This document shows, piece after piece, positions 44,938 to 53,709 of a stretch of DNA of 64,000 nucleotides. Every line of letters starts with the position of its first letter. Position 1 is the first letter of the stretch. Source of the DNA: Oceanisphaera litoralis (GTDB lineage: Bacteria; Pseudomonadota; Gammaproteobacteria; Enterobacterales; Aeromonadaceae); NCBI RefSeq assembly GCF_016907015.1, contig NZ_JAFBBE010000017.1:1-64000 (forward strand). The letters are read 5' to 3'. Made by a program: the position numbers and the translations under genes. The notes below the pieces were generated by a model. That model saw only the letters and a program-made list of their open reading frames with translations. It did not search any database and had not been told where the DNA came from.

Positions 44938-45531
44938 TCACGGCTTTGGGTAATGGATCAGGTTGTAAAATACGGCAGGTGTATCGCCCGGGTTGCGATA
45001 ACTGTGGGGCCGGTCGGCGTGAAAGCGCACCGCCGCGCCCGGCGCCAGCGGTTGCCACCGGCCTTCCAGTAACAGCTCCATTTCTCCCCGCTGCACTATG
45101 ACGTGCTCGATAACACCGGGCTCGTGGGGCTCGGACCGGCGTTCATAACCGGGCAGCAGGGTCAGTTCCAGCATTTCGAAGCCAAATCTGCCTTCGAAGG
45201 GAAACAGCGGTGCCACCAGGATGCCGTCGCCGGCCGGTTGTCGGCGCAGCCTATCCGCCTGTCGATAGAGCGGGCCGGGGTGGGGCTCGGGCGTCGGTTC
45301 CAGAAAGTCGGACAGCGAGGTGTGAAAGCCGCCGGCTATCTTCCACAGGGTGGCGATGGTGGGGCTGGACTCGCCGCGCTCTATCTGCCCAAGCATGGCC
45401 TTGCTGACGCCGGTTTCGCTGGCGCATCGGTCCAGGCTCCAGCCCCGCTCCTTGCGCAGGGTTCGCAGACGGATGGCAAGGTACTTATTCGGCTCCTGCA
45501 TGTTCGGATCCTGCATGTTCGGCTCCTGCAT
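44938..45531 (-). CDS. XRE-family regulator with cupin domain
   Basis: A 197-residue regulator. The N-terminal helix-turn-helix LAIRLRTLRKERGWSLDRCASETGVSKAMLGQIERGESSPTIATLWKIA is followed by a C-terminal cupin (PHEPGVIEHVIVQRGEMELLLEGRW to AVRFHADRPHSYRNPGDTPAVFYNLIHYP) that probably binds a small ligand or metal. Three tandem 15-bp units at the start give MQEPN-MQDPN-MQEPN, so there are three in-frame ATGs each preceded by an AGGAG/AGGAT. Divergent from benE, with palindromic sites between; it is the probable regulator of benE and itself. Confidence 0.88.
   Translation of the reverse strand: MQEPNMQDPNMQEPNKYLAIRLRTLRKERGWSLDRCASETGVSKAMLGQIERGESSPTIATLWKIAGGFHTSLSDFLEPTPEPHPGPLYRQADRLRRQPAGDGILVAPLFPFEGRFGFEMLELTLLPGYERRSEPHEPGVIEHVIVQRGEMELLLEGRWQPLAPGAAVRFHADRPHSYRNPGDTPAVFYNLIHYPKP
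45487..45531 (-). repeat. 15-bp tandem repeat at the XRE-cupin gene start
   Basis: Three copies of ATGCAGGAGCCGAAC or variants. Each copy contains a Shine-Dalgarno-like AGGAG/AGGAT six bases before the next ATG. Confidence 0.95.
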
Positions 45532-45566
45532 GGGGTTTCTCCTGACTGATTTTTCCGTACTGATGC

Positions 45567-45630
45567 GGTTGTGCGTTATAGCATACCTTTGCTAGCATGA
45601 CGCTCCCTGGGTTGTGCGTTATAGCGCACA
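45567..45630. promoter_or_regulatory. Paired operators between the XRE-cupin gene and benE
   Basis: GGTTGTGCGTTATAGC occurs twice as a direct repeat (45567-45582 and 45610-45625), 43 bp apart. The second is a near-perfect palindrome, TGTGCG-TTATAG-CGCACA (45613-45630). The first has a degenerate right half. Confidence 0.75.
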
Positions 45631-45655
45631 TCTCTGTCAAGCAAGGAGAGGTGCT

Positions 45656-46816
45656 GTGCGCGTGGCCATCGGTCTTTCCCATCTTTCTGCCGGTTTTATC
45701 GCCGTGCTGGTTGGCTATACCAGCTCGGCGGCCATTATCTTTCAGGCGGCCGCGGCGGCGGGTGCCAGCCAGGCCGAGATCGGCTCCTGGATGTGGGCCC
45801 TGGGCCTGGGGGCGGGGCTCACCAGTATCTGGTTTTCCCTGCGCTACCGGGAGCCGATACTGACCGCCTGGTCGACACCGGGGGCGGCGCTGCTGGTGAC
45901 GGCCCTGGCCGGCGTGTCGATGAGCGAGGCCATTGGTGCCTTTCTGTTTAGCTCGGGCCTGATCCTGTTGTGCGGAGTGACCGGCTGGTTTGACAAGATC
46001 ATGCGGCTGATGCCGGCGGGGCTGGCGGCGGCCATGCTGGGCGGTGTTCTGTTGAATTTCGGTCTGGGTCTCTTTGCCTCGGCCCAGACCCAGCCTTGGT
46101 TGGTGGGCGCCATGCTGGCGACCTACCTGGCCCTGCGCCGGCGCTGGCCGCGCTATGTGATACCGCTCAGTCTGCTGACCGGGCTGGCGGTGGCCGGCGC
46201 CGCCGGTTTGCTGCAGTTTGACGAGTTCGAGTGGCAACTGGCCCAGCCTGTGCTGATGCTGCCGAGTTTTCCCCTCGCCAGCCTGCTGGGCATCGGCATT
46301 CCGCTGTTCATGGTAACCATGGCCTCCCAGAACGTGCCGGGCATCGCCGTGCTGCGCGCCCACGGCTATCACACGCCGGCATCGCCGCTGATCGGCTGGA
46401 CCGGTTTTACCGGCCTCTTGCTGGCACCCTTCGGTGGCTTCGCCCTTAATCTGGCGGCGATCAGCGCGGCGATTTGCATGGGCAAGGAAGTGGACGCCAA
46501 TCCGCACCAGCGTTACAAGGCGGCGGTGTGGGCCGGGGTCTTTTATCTGCTGATGGGGCTGTTTGGCGCTACCGTAGTGGGGCTGTTCAGCGCCTTGCCG
46601 ACGGAGCTGGTGATGGCCATCGCCGGCCTGGCTCTGCTTGGGACCATAGGTAACAGCCTGACGGTGGCGATGGCCAACGAGCAGGAGCGGGACGCGGCCC
46701 TGCTGACCTTCATGATCACCGCCTCGGGCGTGGCGCTGTTCGGTATCGGCAGTGCCTTCTGGGGTCTGGTGATCGGCGGCGGCGTGCACTGGCTGAACCG
46801 GCGCAACCAGCATTAA
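45656..46816 (+). CDS. benE: BenE-family benzoate/H+ symporter
   Basis: A 386-residue membrane transporter of the BenE family with about eleven segments. LSAGFIAVLVGYTSSAAIIFQAA, STPGAALLVTALAG, GIPLFMVTMASQNVPGIAVLRAHGY and GGFALNLAAISAAICMGKEVDANPHQRYKAAVWAGVFYLL are its conserved blocks. Despite the name, many members import other compounds, and no benzoate-degradation genes are near. The start is GTG at 45656, seven bases after AAGGAG; an upstream ATG at 45614 lies inside the operator region. Likely controlled by the divergent XRE-cupin regulator. Confidence 0.85.
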   Translation: MRVAIGLSHLSAGFIAVLVGYTSSAAIIFQAAAAAGASQAEIGSWMWALGLGAGLTSIWFSLRYREPILTAWSTPGAALLVTALAGVSMSEAIGAFLFSSGLILLCGVTGWFDKIMRLMPAGLAAAMLGGVLLNFGLGLFASAQTQPWLVGAMLATYLALRRRWPRYVIPLSLLTGLAVAGAAGLLQFDEFEWQLAQPVLMLPSFPLASLLGIGIPLFMVTMASQNVPGIAVLRAHGYHTPASPLIGWTGFTGLLLAPFGGFALNLAAISAAICMGKEVDANPHQRYKAAVWAGVFYLLMGLFGATVVGLFSALPTELVMAIAGLALLGTIGNSLTVAMANEQERDAALLTFMITASGVALFGIGSAFWGLVIGGGVHWLNRRNQH

Positions 46817-46819
46817 AGA

Positions 46820-46843
46820 AAAACCCCGGCGAGTGCCGGGGTT
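46820..46843 (-). terminator. Terminator between benE and rhlE
   Basis: ACCCCGGC (46823-46830), GAGT loop, GCCGGGGT (46835-46842). Flanking A-rich bases give a T-run on the minus strand; it serves rhlE and may serve benE as well. Confidence 0.75.
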
Positions 46844-46849
46844 GTGGTG

Positions 46850-48181
46850 TTAGTCGTCGTGGCGGCCGTGGCGCTGGGGCTGGTTCGGCCTGTTGCTGCG
46901 CGGTGCCTTGCTGTTGGCGCCGCGCGGGTTCTGGCCGCGACCACCGCCGTTGCCTCTGCCGCCATTACTATGGCCGCCATTACCACGGCCACGGTTGTTG
47001 GCGCCGGGTTTTTCGATGGGCGGCTGCTGGCTGTCTGGCAGCGGCTCGTAACCGGGCAGAATTTCCAGCTCGGCGCTTTGCTTGATCAGCTTCTCGATGG
47101 ACTTGAGCAGCGGCTTTTCTTCGAAGCACACCAGCGACAGGGCCTCGCCTTTAATACCGGCACGACCGGTACGGCCGATGCGGTGTACATAGTCTTCCGC
47201 CACATGGGGCAGCTCGTAGTTGACCACGTGGGGCAACTCGCTGATATCGATGCCACGGGCGGCGATATCGGTGGCCACCAGTACGCGCAGCTTGCCTTCC
47301 TTGAACTGGCTCAGGGCTCGGGTACGGGCGCCCTGGCTCTTGTCGCCGTGAATGGCCATGGCCGGCAGGCCGTCTTTGTCGAGCTGCATCGCCAGGCGGT
47401 TGGCACCGTGTTTGGTGCGGGTGAACACCAGTACCTGTTGCCAGTTGTGGTGGCCAATCAGGTAGCTGAGCAGGGCACGCTTTTTATTTTTGTCCACGCC
47501 GTAAAAACGCTGGGCAATGGTGTCGGCGGTGGCGTTGCGGGTGGCTACTTCGATGTGTTCCGGCTCGTTGAGCAGATCTTCGGCCAGCTGCTTGATCTCG
47601 TTGGAGAAGGTGGCAGAAAACAGCAGGTTCTGCCGCTTGGCCGGCATCTTGGCGATGATGCGGCGAATGTCGCGGATGAAGCCCATGTCGAGCATGCGGT
47701 CCGCTTCGTCCAGCACCAGCATTTCGACCCGAGACAGATCGATGGAGCGCTGGGAGACGTGATCCAGCAGGCGGCCCGGGGTGGCGACCACTATGTCTAC
47801 CTTGCGACCCAGCGCCTTCATCTGCGGGTTGATGCTCACACCACCGAACATGGCCAGCGTGGTCAGATCCGAGTGCTTGGCATAGGCGCGCAGGTTTTCT
47901 TCTACCTGAGCGGCCAGCTCGCGGGTAGGAGTCAGCACCAGGGCACGAACCGGGGCACGGCCATTGGCCAGCGGTTTGGCCCTGGTTTCGCTCAGGCGCT
48001 GCAGCATGGGCAGGCCAAAGCCGGCGGTCTTGCCGGTCCCGGTCTGGGCGCCGGCGAGCAGATCGCCGCCTTTCAGCACAAGCGGAATGGCCTGGGCCTG
48101 GATGGGGGTCGGCTCTGTATAACCACATTCATTGATGGCTTGAACGAGCTGGGCATTCAGGCCGAGGGAAGCAAAAGACAT
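46850..48181 (-). CDS. rhlE: DEAD-box RNA helicase RhlE
   Basis: A 443-residue DEAD-box helicase. The Q motif ([26 protein letters not shown]), [43 protein letters not shown] and [10 protein letters not shown] are all present. The basic, Gly/Asn/Arg-rich tail ([18 protein letters not shown]) is typical of RhlE. It remodels RNA in ribosome assembly and decay. The ATG at 48181 has GGAG five bases upstream. Confidence 0.92.
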   Translation of the reverse strand: MSFASLGLNAQLVQAINECGYTEPTPIQAQAIPLVLKGGDLLAGAQTGTGKTAGFGLPMLQRLSETRAKPLANGRAPVRALVLTPTRELAAQVEENLRAYAKHSDLTTLAMFGGVSINPQMKALGRKVDIVVATPGRLLDHVSQRSIDLSRVEMLVLDEADRMLDMGFIRDIRRIIAKMPAKRQNLLFSATFSNEIKQLAEDLLNEPEHIEVATRNATADTIAQRFYGVDKNKKRALLSYLIGHHNWQQVLVFTRTKHGANRLAMQLDKDGLPAMAIHGDKSQGARTRALSQFKEGKLRVLVATDIAARGIDISELPHVVNYELPHVAEDYVHRIGRTGRAGIKGEALSLVCFEEKPLLKSIEKLIKQSAELEILPGYEPLPDSQQPPIEKPGANNRGRGNGGHSNGGRGNGGGRGQNPRGANSKAPRSNRPNQPQRHGRHDD

Positions 48182-48305
48182 GAGACTCCGAACAAATAAG
48201 GTCCTGGCGGACGATTGAGAGGCATTGCCGGTGGGCAAACTGTCGTCATGATAACAGAAAAGCGCTGCAGGCTATAACAAAGGCGTTCGGAGGCGGGATT
48301 GGCGC

Positions 48306-49037
48306 TCAGTTCGGATTCCAGCCAGCGGCCAGATAATCCTGGGGTTGGTCGGTGAAAATCATGTCTACGCCCCAGGCGGCCAGGGTGGCAGCCTCGTCGA
48401 TGTGGTTGACGGTATAGCAGTTCAGCCGGTAACCGGCGGCCTTGACGGCCAGGGCTTGGGCGCGGGTCAGGTGGCGGTGATGGCAGTGCAGGCTGGTGCA
48501 GTCCAGTTGTTGCAGTTGTGTCTGCCAGTCGTCGGGGATGCGCTCCACCAGCAGGGCGCGGGGGATATCCGGTTGCAGCTCGTGCATAAACTTGATGCAG
48601 TCGGGCTCGAAACTGGAAAACAGCAGCATGTGCTTGTCGAAGGCGCCCTGCTCAAGCACCTCGCTGACCCGACGGCACAGCCGCTCGGCATCATCTTCAG
48701 GGTAGAGCTTGAGTTCGATGTTGACGTGAATGCCGAGCCTGATGGCGAGGGCGAGATAATCCTGCAGCAGCGGTATGCGCTCTTCGGCGAAGGCGGGCGA
48801 GAACCAGCTGCCGGCATCGAGCCGGCTCAGTTCATTCCGGTCGTATTGGCGCACCCAGCCTCTGCCGTCGGTGCAGCGGTCGACCTTTTCATCATGAATC
48901 ACCACCACCTGCTCGTCTCGGGTCAGCTGAACGTCGATCTCCACCCATTCAAGCCCCAGCCGATGTGCCTCGCGCAGCCCGGCCAGGGTATTTTCCGGCG
49001 CCAGGCTGGCCACGCCTCTGTGTCCGCACAAGATCAT
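48306..49037 (-). CDS. ugpQ: Cytoplasmic glycerophosphodiester phosphodiesterase UgpQ
   Basis: A 243-residue GDPD that hydrolyses glycerophosphodiesters to glycerol-3-phosphate and an alcohol. HRGVASLAPENTL holds the catalytic His and Glu, EIDVQLTRDEQVVVIHDEKVDRCTDG holds the metal ligands and second His, and VNIELKLYPED the remaining acid. There is no signal peptide, fitting the cytoplasmic UgpQ. It is divergent from ugpBAEC, whose importer supplies its substrate. AAGGA lies eight bases before the ATG. Confidence 0.92.
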   Translation of the reverse strand: MILCGHRGVASLAPENTLAGLREAHRLGLEWVEIDVQLTRDEQVVVIHDEKVDRCTDGRGWVRQYDRNELSRLDAGSWFSPAFAEERIPLLQDYLALAIRLGIHVNIELKLYPEDDAERLCRRVSEVLEQGAFDKHMLLFSSFEPDCIKFMHELQPDIPRALLVERIPDDWQTQLQQLDCTSLHCHHRHLTRAQALAVKAAGYRLNCYTVNHIDEAATLAAWGVDMIFTDQPQDYLAAGWNPN

Positions 49038-49138
49038 CGTTTTGTCCTTCCAGATACCGATTCGGTCAAGAGTAGAACGCCGTCATGACAGCTCTGTGAC
49101 AGGTTTTCCCTGACCGTGAAGTCAAAGTATCATTTGAG

Positions 49139-49159
49139 TGTCACCCCGATGTCATCTGT
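49139..49159 (+). promoter_or_regulatory. Pho-box-like site upstream of ugpB
   Basis: TGTCAC (49139-49144) and TGTCAT (49150-49155) are direct repeats 11 bp apart, the spacing of PhoB half-sites. The site lies in the 173-bp region between ugpQ and ugpB. Confidence 0.65.
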
Positions 49160-49210
49160 TCACCCTAGCTTAGTTGCACTCAAACCTTCAGGGTCGCCAA
49201 GGGAGACACC

Positions 49211-50509
49211 ATGACGTTCAAGGGCATCAGCCTGGCCATCACCGGCCTGTTATTAAGCACCCAAGTCCACGCGACCACTCAAATTCAGTGGTGGCATGCC
49301 ATGGGCGGGGAACTGGGCGACAAGGTCGGCGACATTGCCGACAAGTTCAACCAGAGCCAGTCCAACTATGAAATAAAGCCGGTATACAAGGGCAGTTATG
49401 GCGAAACCATGACCGGCGCCATCGCCGCCTTCCGTGCCCGGCAGCAGCCGCACATAGTGCAAGTGTTCGAGGTGGGCACGGCCACCATGATGGCGGCGGA
49501 TCGGGCCATTTACCCTGTCTATCGGTTGATGGCCGAGGCGGGCCAGGCATTCGACCAGAGCGAATACCTGTCGGCAGTGACCGGTTATTACACCGATAAC
49601 GCCGGCAACATGCTATCGATGCCCTTCAACAGCTCCACCCCCGTGCTCTATTACAACAAAGATCTGCTGGACAAGGCCGGCGTCGAGGTGCCTACCACCT
49701 GGGAGGAGATGGATACCGTCGGGCGCAGACTACAGGAGTCCGGTACCCAGTGCGCCTTTACCACCAGCTGGCAGTCCTGGATACAGCTGGAAAACTTCGG
49801 TGCCCTGCACGACATTCCCTTTGCGACCCAAAACAACGGTTTTTCCGGCTCCGAGGTCGAGCTGCTGCTGGATCGTCCGGAATACCGGCGGCACATCCAA
49901 CAGCTGGTCGAGTGGAGCCAAAACGGCGTGTTCAAGTACGGCGGCCGCCAGTCCGACAGCCTGCCGCTATTCTACTCGGGCGAATGTGCCATGTTCATGG
50001 GCTCCTCTGCCTCCTACGCCGGGGTGAAGAAAAATACCCCCGACTTCGAGTTCGGGGTGGGCAAGCTGCCTTACTGGCAGGCCATCAAGGCGCAGCCGCA
50101 GAACTCCATCATCGGCGGTGCCTCCCTCTGGGTATTGGAGGGGCACAAGCAGGAAGAGTACCAGGGGGTAGCCGAGTTCTTTACTTTCCTGGCTTCGCCC
50201 GAGATCCAGGCCGATTGGCACCAGTTCACCGGCTACTTGCCCATTACCCACGCCGCCCACGAACTGACTCGGTCCCAGGGGTTTTATCAGCAGAACCCGG
50301 GCACGGAAGTGGCCATCACTCAGATAACCCAAGCCGAGCCGACGGTCAATTCCAAGGGCGTTCGTTTGGGCAACTTCGTACAGATCCGCGACATAGTGGA
50401 CGAGGAGTTGGAGAAGGTATGGGCCGACAAGTCCCAGCCGGAAGCCGCCATCGGTACCATAGTAGAGCGGGCCAATGGCCAGCTGAGTCGTTTTGCCAGG
50501 GCGAATTGA
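49211..50509 (+). CDS. ugpB: sn-Glycerol-3-phosphate-binding protein UgpB
   Basis: A 432-residue periplasmic binding protein of family 1 ABC importers. The signal peptide MTFKGISLAITGLLLSTQVHA precedes TTQIQWWHAMGGELGDKVGDIADKFNQSQSNYEIKPVYKGSYGETMTGAIAAFRA, which is diagnostic of UgpB. It binds glycerol-3-phosphate and glycerophosphodiesters. A GGGAG precedes the ATG. The Pho-box-like site upstream implies induction by phosphate starvation. It is followed by a stem-loop that could raise its level over the membrane subunits. Confidence 0.93.
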   Translation: MTFKGISLAITGLLLSTQVHATTQIQWWHAMGGELGDKVGDIADKFNQSQSNYEIKPVYKGSYGETMTGAIAAFRARQQPHIVQVFEVGTATMMAADRAIYPVYRLMAEAGQAFDQSEYLSAVTGYYTDNAGNMLSMPFNSSTPVLYYNKDLLDKAGVEVPTTWEEMDTVGRRLQESGTQCAFTTSWQSWIQLENFGALHDIPFATQNNGFSGSEVELLLDRPEYRRHIQQLVEWSQNGVFKYGGRQSDSLPLFYSGECAMFMGSSASYAGVKKNTPDFEFGVGKLPYWQAIKAQPQNSIIGGASLWVLEGHKQEEYQGVAEFFTFLASPEIQADWHQFTGYLPITHAAHELTRSQGFYQQNPGTEVAITQITQAEPTVNSKGVRLGNFVQIRDIVDEELEKVWADKSQPEAAIGTIVERANGQLSRFARAN

Positions 50510-50604
50510 TCCGATATCCATGGTGTGAATGACAGCACGTCTCGGTCGGACACAAGATGCTTTTTTGATGCGAATTTGATGCGAAGAAATTTTCGACTAC
50601 GGGG

Positions 50605-50630
50605 GCGGCAAGTGCCGCTCTCTTTTTATT
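50605..50630 (+). terminator. Weak terminator or stabilising stem between ugpB and ugpA
   Basis: GCGGCA (50605-50610), AG, TGCCGC (50613-50618), then a T-rich stretch. A partial terminator after the binding-protein gene is common in ABC operons. Confidence 0.55.
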
Positions 50631-50708
50631 CTTTTTATTCTTTTATCGTGCCAGCAGGTGCCCAGTTGCCACCCCTGGCCAGAACAGACGGGCCAGCCTT
50701 GTATCATT

Positions 50709-51590
50709 ATGAGTGAAAGTCATTATTTTCGTCATCGGTGTTTTCCCCTCTTGCTGTTGTTGCCGCAGTTGGCGGTCACTCTGGTGTTTTTCCTCTGGCC
50801 GGCGGGGCAGGCCCTGTGGCAGTCGTTGTTGCAGGAAGACGCCTTTGGCTTCAGCGTCGAATTCGTTGGCATGGACAACTTCATCACCCTGTTCACCGAC
50901 CCGCGTTATTACGCCTCCCTGCTCACCACCCTGGGCTTCAGTCTGGGGGTGGCGCTGCTGGCGCTGGTCAGCGGTCTGGTGTTGGCCGTGTTCGCGGATC
51001 GGGTGTTACGCGGTGCGGCGGGCTACAAGACCCTGCTGATCTGGCCCTATGCGGTGGCGCCGGCGGTGGCTGGGGTGCTGTGGCTGTTCATGTTCAACCC
51101 CAGCATAGGTCTGATAGGACGCTGGCTGGTGAACCTGGGGGTAGACTGGAATCCGGCGCTCAATGGCGGGCATGCCCTGTGGATGGTGATAGTGGCATCG
51201 GCCTGGAAGCAGGTGAGTTACAACTTCCTGTTTTTCCTCGCCGGATTACAGAGCATTCCCAAGTCGCTGATCGAGGCGGCGGCCATCGACGGTGCCGGCC
51301 CCGGCCGACGTTTTACCACCATCGTCTTTCCGCTATTGTCGCCGATCAGTTTTTTCCTGCTGGTGATCAATCTGGTATACGCCTTCTTCGATACCTTCGG
51401 GGTCATTCATGCCACCACCCGGGGCGGCCCCGGCAGCAGCACCAGCACTCTGGTGTACCAGGTGTATGCGGATGGTTTCGTCGGCCTGGATCTGGGAGGG
51501 GCCGCCGCTCAGTCGGTGGTGCTGATGGTGCTGGTGGGCGGACTGACCGTTCTCCAATTCAAGTATGTGGAAAAGCGAGTGGCTTACTGA
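50709..51590 (+). CDS. ugpA: Glycerol-3-phosphate ABC transporter permease UgpA
   Basis: A 293-residue permease with six membrane segments. [33 protein letters not shown] is the EAA loop that contacts Ugp[30 protein letters not shown] opens the protein as in UgpA. The ATG at 50709 is placed by similarity; its ribosome-binding site is weak. Its stop overlaps the ugpE ATG by one base. Confidence 0.92.
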   Translation: MSESHYFRHRCFPLLLLLPQLAVTLVFFLWPAGQALWQSLLQEDAFGFSVEFVGMDNFITLFTDPRYYASLLTTLGFSLGVALLALVSGLVLAVFADRVLRGAAGYKTLLIWPYAVAPAVAGVLWLFMFNPSIGLIGRWLVNLGVDWNPALNGGHALWMVIVASAWKQVSYNFLFFLAGLQSIPKSLIEAAAIDGAGPGRRFTTIVFPLLSPISFFLLVINLVYAFFDTFGVIHATTRGGPGSSTSTLVYQVYADGFVGLDLGGAAAQSVVLMVLVGGLTVLQFKYVEKRVAY

Positions 51591-52438
51591 TGATCGAAAA
51601 TCGACCCTGGTTGACCTTCTGTTCCCACCTGCTGCTGGCCCTGGGGGTGGTGGCGGTGGCCTTGCCGGTGTGGGTGGCACTGACCGCCGCCACCCACGAT
51701 AGCCACAGCTTTGTTAGCGGTCAGGATACCTGGTGGTTCGGCGACCTGGGCCTGTCCGTGTTCGCCGACGTGCTGGGCAGCCAGGCCAGCCGCGAGCTGG
51801 GTGTGCCGGTGAGCACCATGCTGCTCAACTCCACCCTGATGGCGCTGTTGATTGCCCTGGGCAAGCTGTCCATTTCGATTCTGTCCGCCTACGCCGTGGT
51901 GTTCTTTCGCTTTCCCGGGCGCATGCTGTGTTTCTGGCTGATCTTCATCACCCTGATGCTGCCGGTGGAGGTGCGCATCATGCCCACCTTCAAGGTGGTT
52001 GCGGATCTGGGATTGCTCAACTCCATGTCCGGGTTGACCCTGCCACTGATTGCCAGCGCCACTGCTACCTTTCTGTTTCGTCAGTTTTTCCTGACCCTAC
52101 CTCCGGAGCTGCTGGAAGCGGCGCGGATGGACGGCGCCGGTCCCTGGCGCTTTTTCAAAGACATACTGCTGCCGCTGTCGCGTACCAACCTGGCGGCGCT
52201 GTTCGTGATCACCTTTATCTACGGCTGGAATCAGTATCTCTGGCCGTTGATGATCACCGCTGACGATAGTCATTACACCATCGTCATGGGCTTGTCGCGC
52301 ATGCTGGCAGTGGATAACGGCGACATTGCCTGGAATCGGGTGATGGCGGCGAGCTTGCTGGCGATGCTGCCGCCGGTGCTGGTGGTGCTCGGTATGCAGC
52401 GTTTTTTCGTTAAAGGTTTGGTGGAATCGGAGAAGTAA
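51590..52438 (+). CDS. ugpE: Glycerol-3-phosphate ABC transporter permease UgpE
   Basis: A 282-residue permease. [37 protein letters not shown] and the EAA loop ELLEAARMDGAGPWRFFKDILLPLSRTNLAALFVITFIYGWNQYLWPL match UgpE. It starts at the base where the ugpA stop ends (TGATG) and ends where ugpC starts (TAATG), so translation of the three genes is coupled. The longer open frame running back through ugpA in another frame is not coding. Confidence 0.93.
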   Translation: MIENRPWLTFCSHLLLALGVVAVALPVWVALTAATHDSHSFVSGQDTWWFGDLGLSVFADVLGSQASRELGVPVSTMLLNSTLMALLIALGKLSISILSAYAVVFFRFPGRMLCFWLIFITLMLPVEVRIMPTFKVVADLGLLNSMSGLTLPLIASATATFLFRQFFLTLPPELLEAARMDGAGPWRFFKDILLPLSRTNLAALFVITFIYGWNQYLWPLMITADDSHYTIVMGLSRMLAVDNGDIAWNRVMAASLLAMLPPVLVVLGMQRFFVKGLVESEK

Positions 52439-53535
52439 TGGCAAAGGTTCAACTTAAAGGGCTGAAAAAGGCTTATCTCAATGGCTACCAGGCGGTGCAC
52501 AGCCTGGATATCGATATCGACCACGGTGAGATGCTGGTGCTGGTGGGGCCATCCGGCTGTGGCAAGTCGACTCTGCTGCGCATGATTGCCGGGCTGGAAT
52601 CGATCAGCGATGGCGACTTGCTGATTGATGGCCACCGGGTCAACGAACTGGAGCCGGGGGAGCGGGATATCGCCATGGTGTTCCAGAACTATGCCCTCTA
52701 TCCGCATATGAGTGTATTTGACAATATGGCTTACGGGCTGAAGATCCGAGGGATGAGCAAGGAGGAAATCCATGCCCAGGTGGAGCAAACCGCCGAGTTG
52801 TTGGAGCTGGGTGCCTTGCTGGCTCGCAAGCCGGGTCAGCTCTCCGGCGGACAGCGCCAGCGGGTGGCCATGGGGCGGGCTATTGTCCGTCATCCGCGGC
52901 TGTTTCTGTTTGACGAGCCCCTGTCCAATTTGGATGCCAAGCTCAGAGGGCAGATGCGGCTCGAGATCAAGCGATTGCAGCGGCGGCTCGATACCACTGC
53001 TGTTTATGTCACCCATGATCAGGTGGAGGCCATGACCCTGGCCGATCGGCTGGTGGTGCTCAATCAGGGACGGGTGGAGCAGATTGGCCAACCGATGGAG
53101 GTGTATCGGCGCCCGGCCAGCCTGTTCGTGGCTCAGTTTATCGGCTCGCCGGCGATGAACGTGATCCCGGCGCATATCGTCGGCGGCGAACTGGTACTGG
53201 CTGGCGGCCAGTCTCTGGCGTTGCCGGCGGGTTACGAAGATGGCGAGGTCATGCTGGGCATGCGGCCCGAAAATCTGCGGCTGACCGGGCCCGGAGAAGG
53301 CCTGAAGGTGGAGCTGGTGATGCAGGAGGCTCTGGGTGCCGAACGGCTGTATTACTGTCGGCTACCGGGCAGCGAGCAACAACTGGTGATCCGGCTCGAG
53401 GTGGAGGGGGATCCTGTGCTGACCGAGGGAGATCTGCTTTTCCTCGCCATCGAACCCGAGCGGCTGCACCTGTTCTCCGCCCACAGCGGTCGTCGGCTGG
53501 AGCCCAATACGGTGGCCCTACGCGCCGTCGGCTGA
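52438..53535 (+). CDS. ugpC: Glycerol-3-phosphate ABC transporter ATPase UgpC
   Basis: A 365-residue ABC ATPase of the MalK/UgpC type. Walker A GPSGCGKST (about residue 37), signature LSGGQRQRVAMGRAIV, Walker B LFLFDEPLSNLDAKLR and the switch His in VYVTHDQVEA are intact. The C-terminal regulatory OB domain has GSPAMNVIPA and LGMRPENLRL. It powers UgpAE. No terminator is obvious directly after it. Confidence 0.93.
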   Translation: MAKVQLKGLKKAYLNGYQAVHSLDIDIDHGEMLVLVGPSGCGKSTLLRMIAGLESISDGDLLIDGHRVNELEPGERDIAMVFQNYALYPHMSVFDNMAYGLKIRGMSKEEIHAQVEQTAELLELGALLARKPGQLSGGQRQRVAMGRAIVRHPRLFLFDEPLSNLDAKLRGQMRLEIKRLQRRLDTTAVYVTHDQVEAMTLADRLVVLNQGRVEQIGQPMEVYRRPASLFVAQFIGSPAMNVIPAHIVGGELVLAGGQSLALPAGYEDGEVMLGMRPENLRLTGPGEGLKVELVMQEALGAERLYYCRLPGSEQQLVIRLEVEGDPVLTEGDLLFLAIEPERLHLFSAHSGRRLEPNTVALRAVG

Positions 53536-53581
53536 GCCTTCATTATTGCCGGATGATTTGCCATATCTGATTGAATCTGTG

Positions 53582-53680
53582 TCAGTGGCCGCCGCTTCTG
53601 GACCATAGCTGGATCACCGCCACCCCGGCGATGATGAGCCCCATGCCGACCAGCGCCGGCAGATCCGGAGTCACCACGGG
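53582..53680 (-). pseudogene. C-terminal remnant of an SMR (EmrE/SugE-type) transporter
   Basis: On the minus strand PDLPALVGMGLIIAGVAVIQLWSRSGGH followed by a stop matches the last membrane helix of small multidrug resistance proteins. The upstream part of the open frame (extending to 53797) is arginine-rich, overlaps the end of the ChaN gene and does not resemble an SMR protein. The rest of the transporter gene is missing, so this is a deletion scar. It lies between ugpC and the ChaN-family gene. Confidence 0.7.
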
Positions 53681-53709
53681 CGTTATTCCGTTGCGACGGC
53701 ACCGGCCAT

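Noticed and set aside
46844-48199. 451-codon plus-strand frame
   Set aside because: Antisense to rhlE, which has all DEAD-box motifs.
50738-51589. 5' extension of the ugpE frame through ugpA
   Set aside because: This frame is open by chance inside ugpA; real UgpE similarity begins at MIENRPWL (51590).
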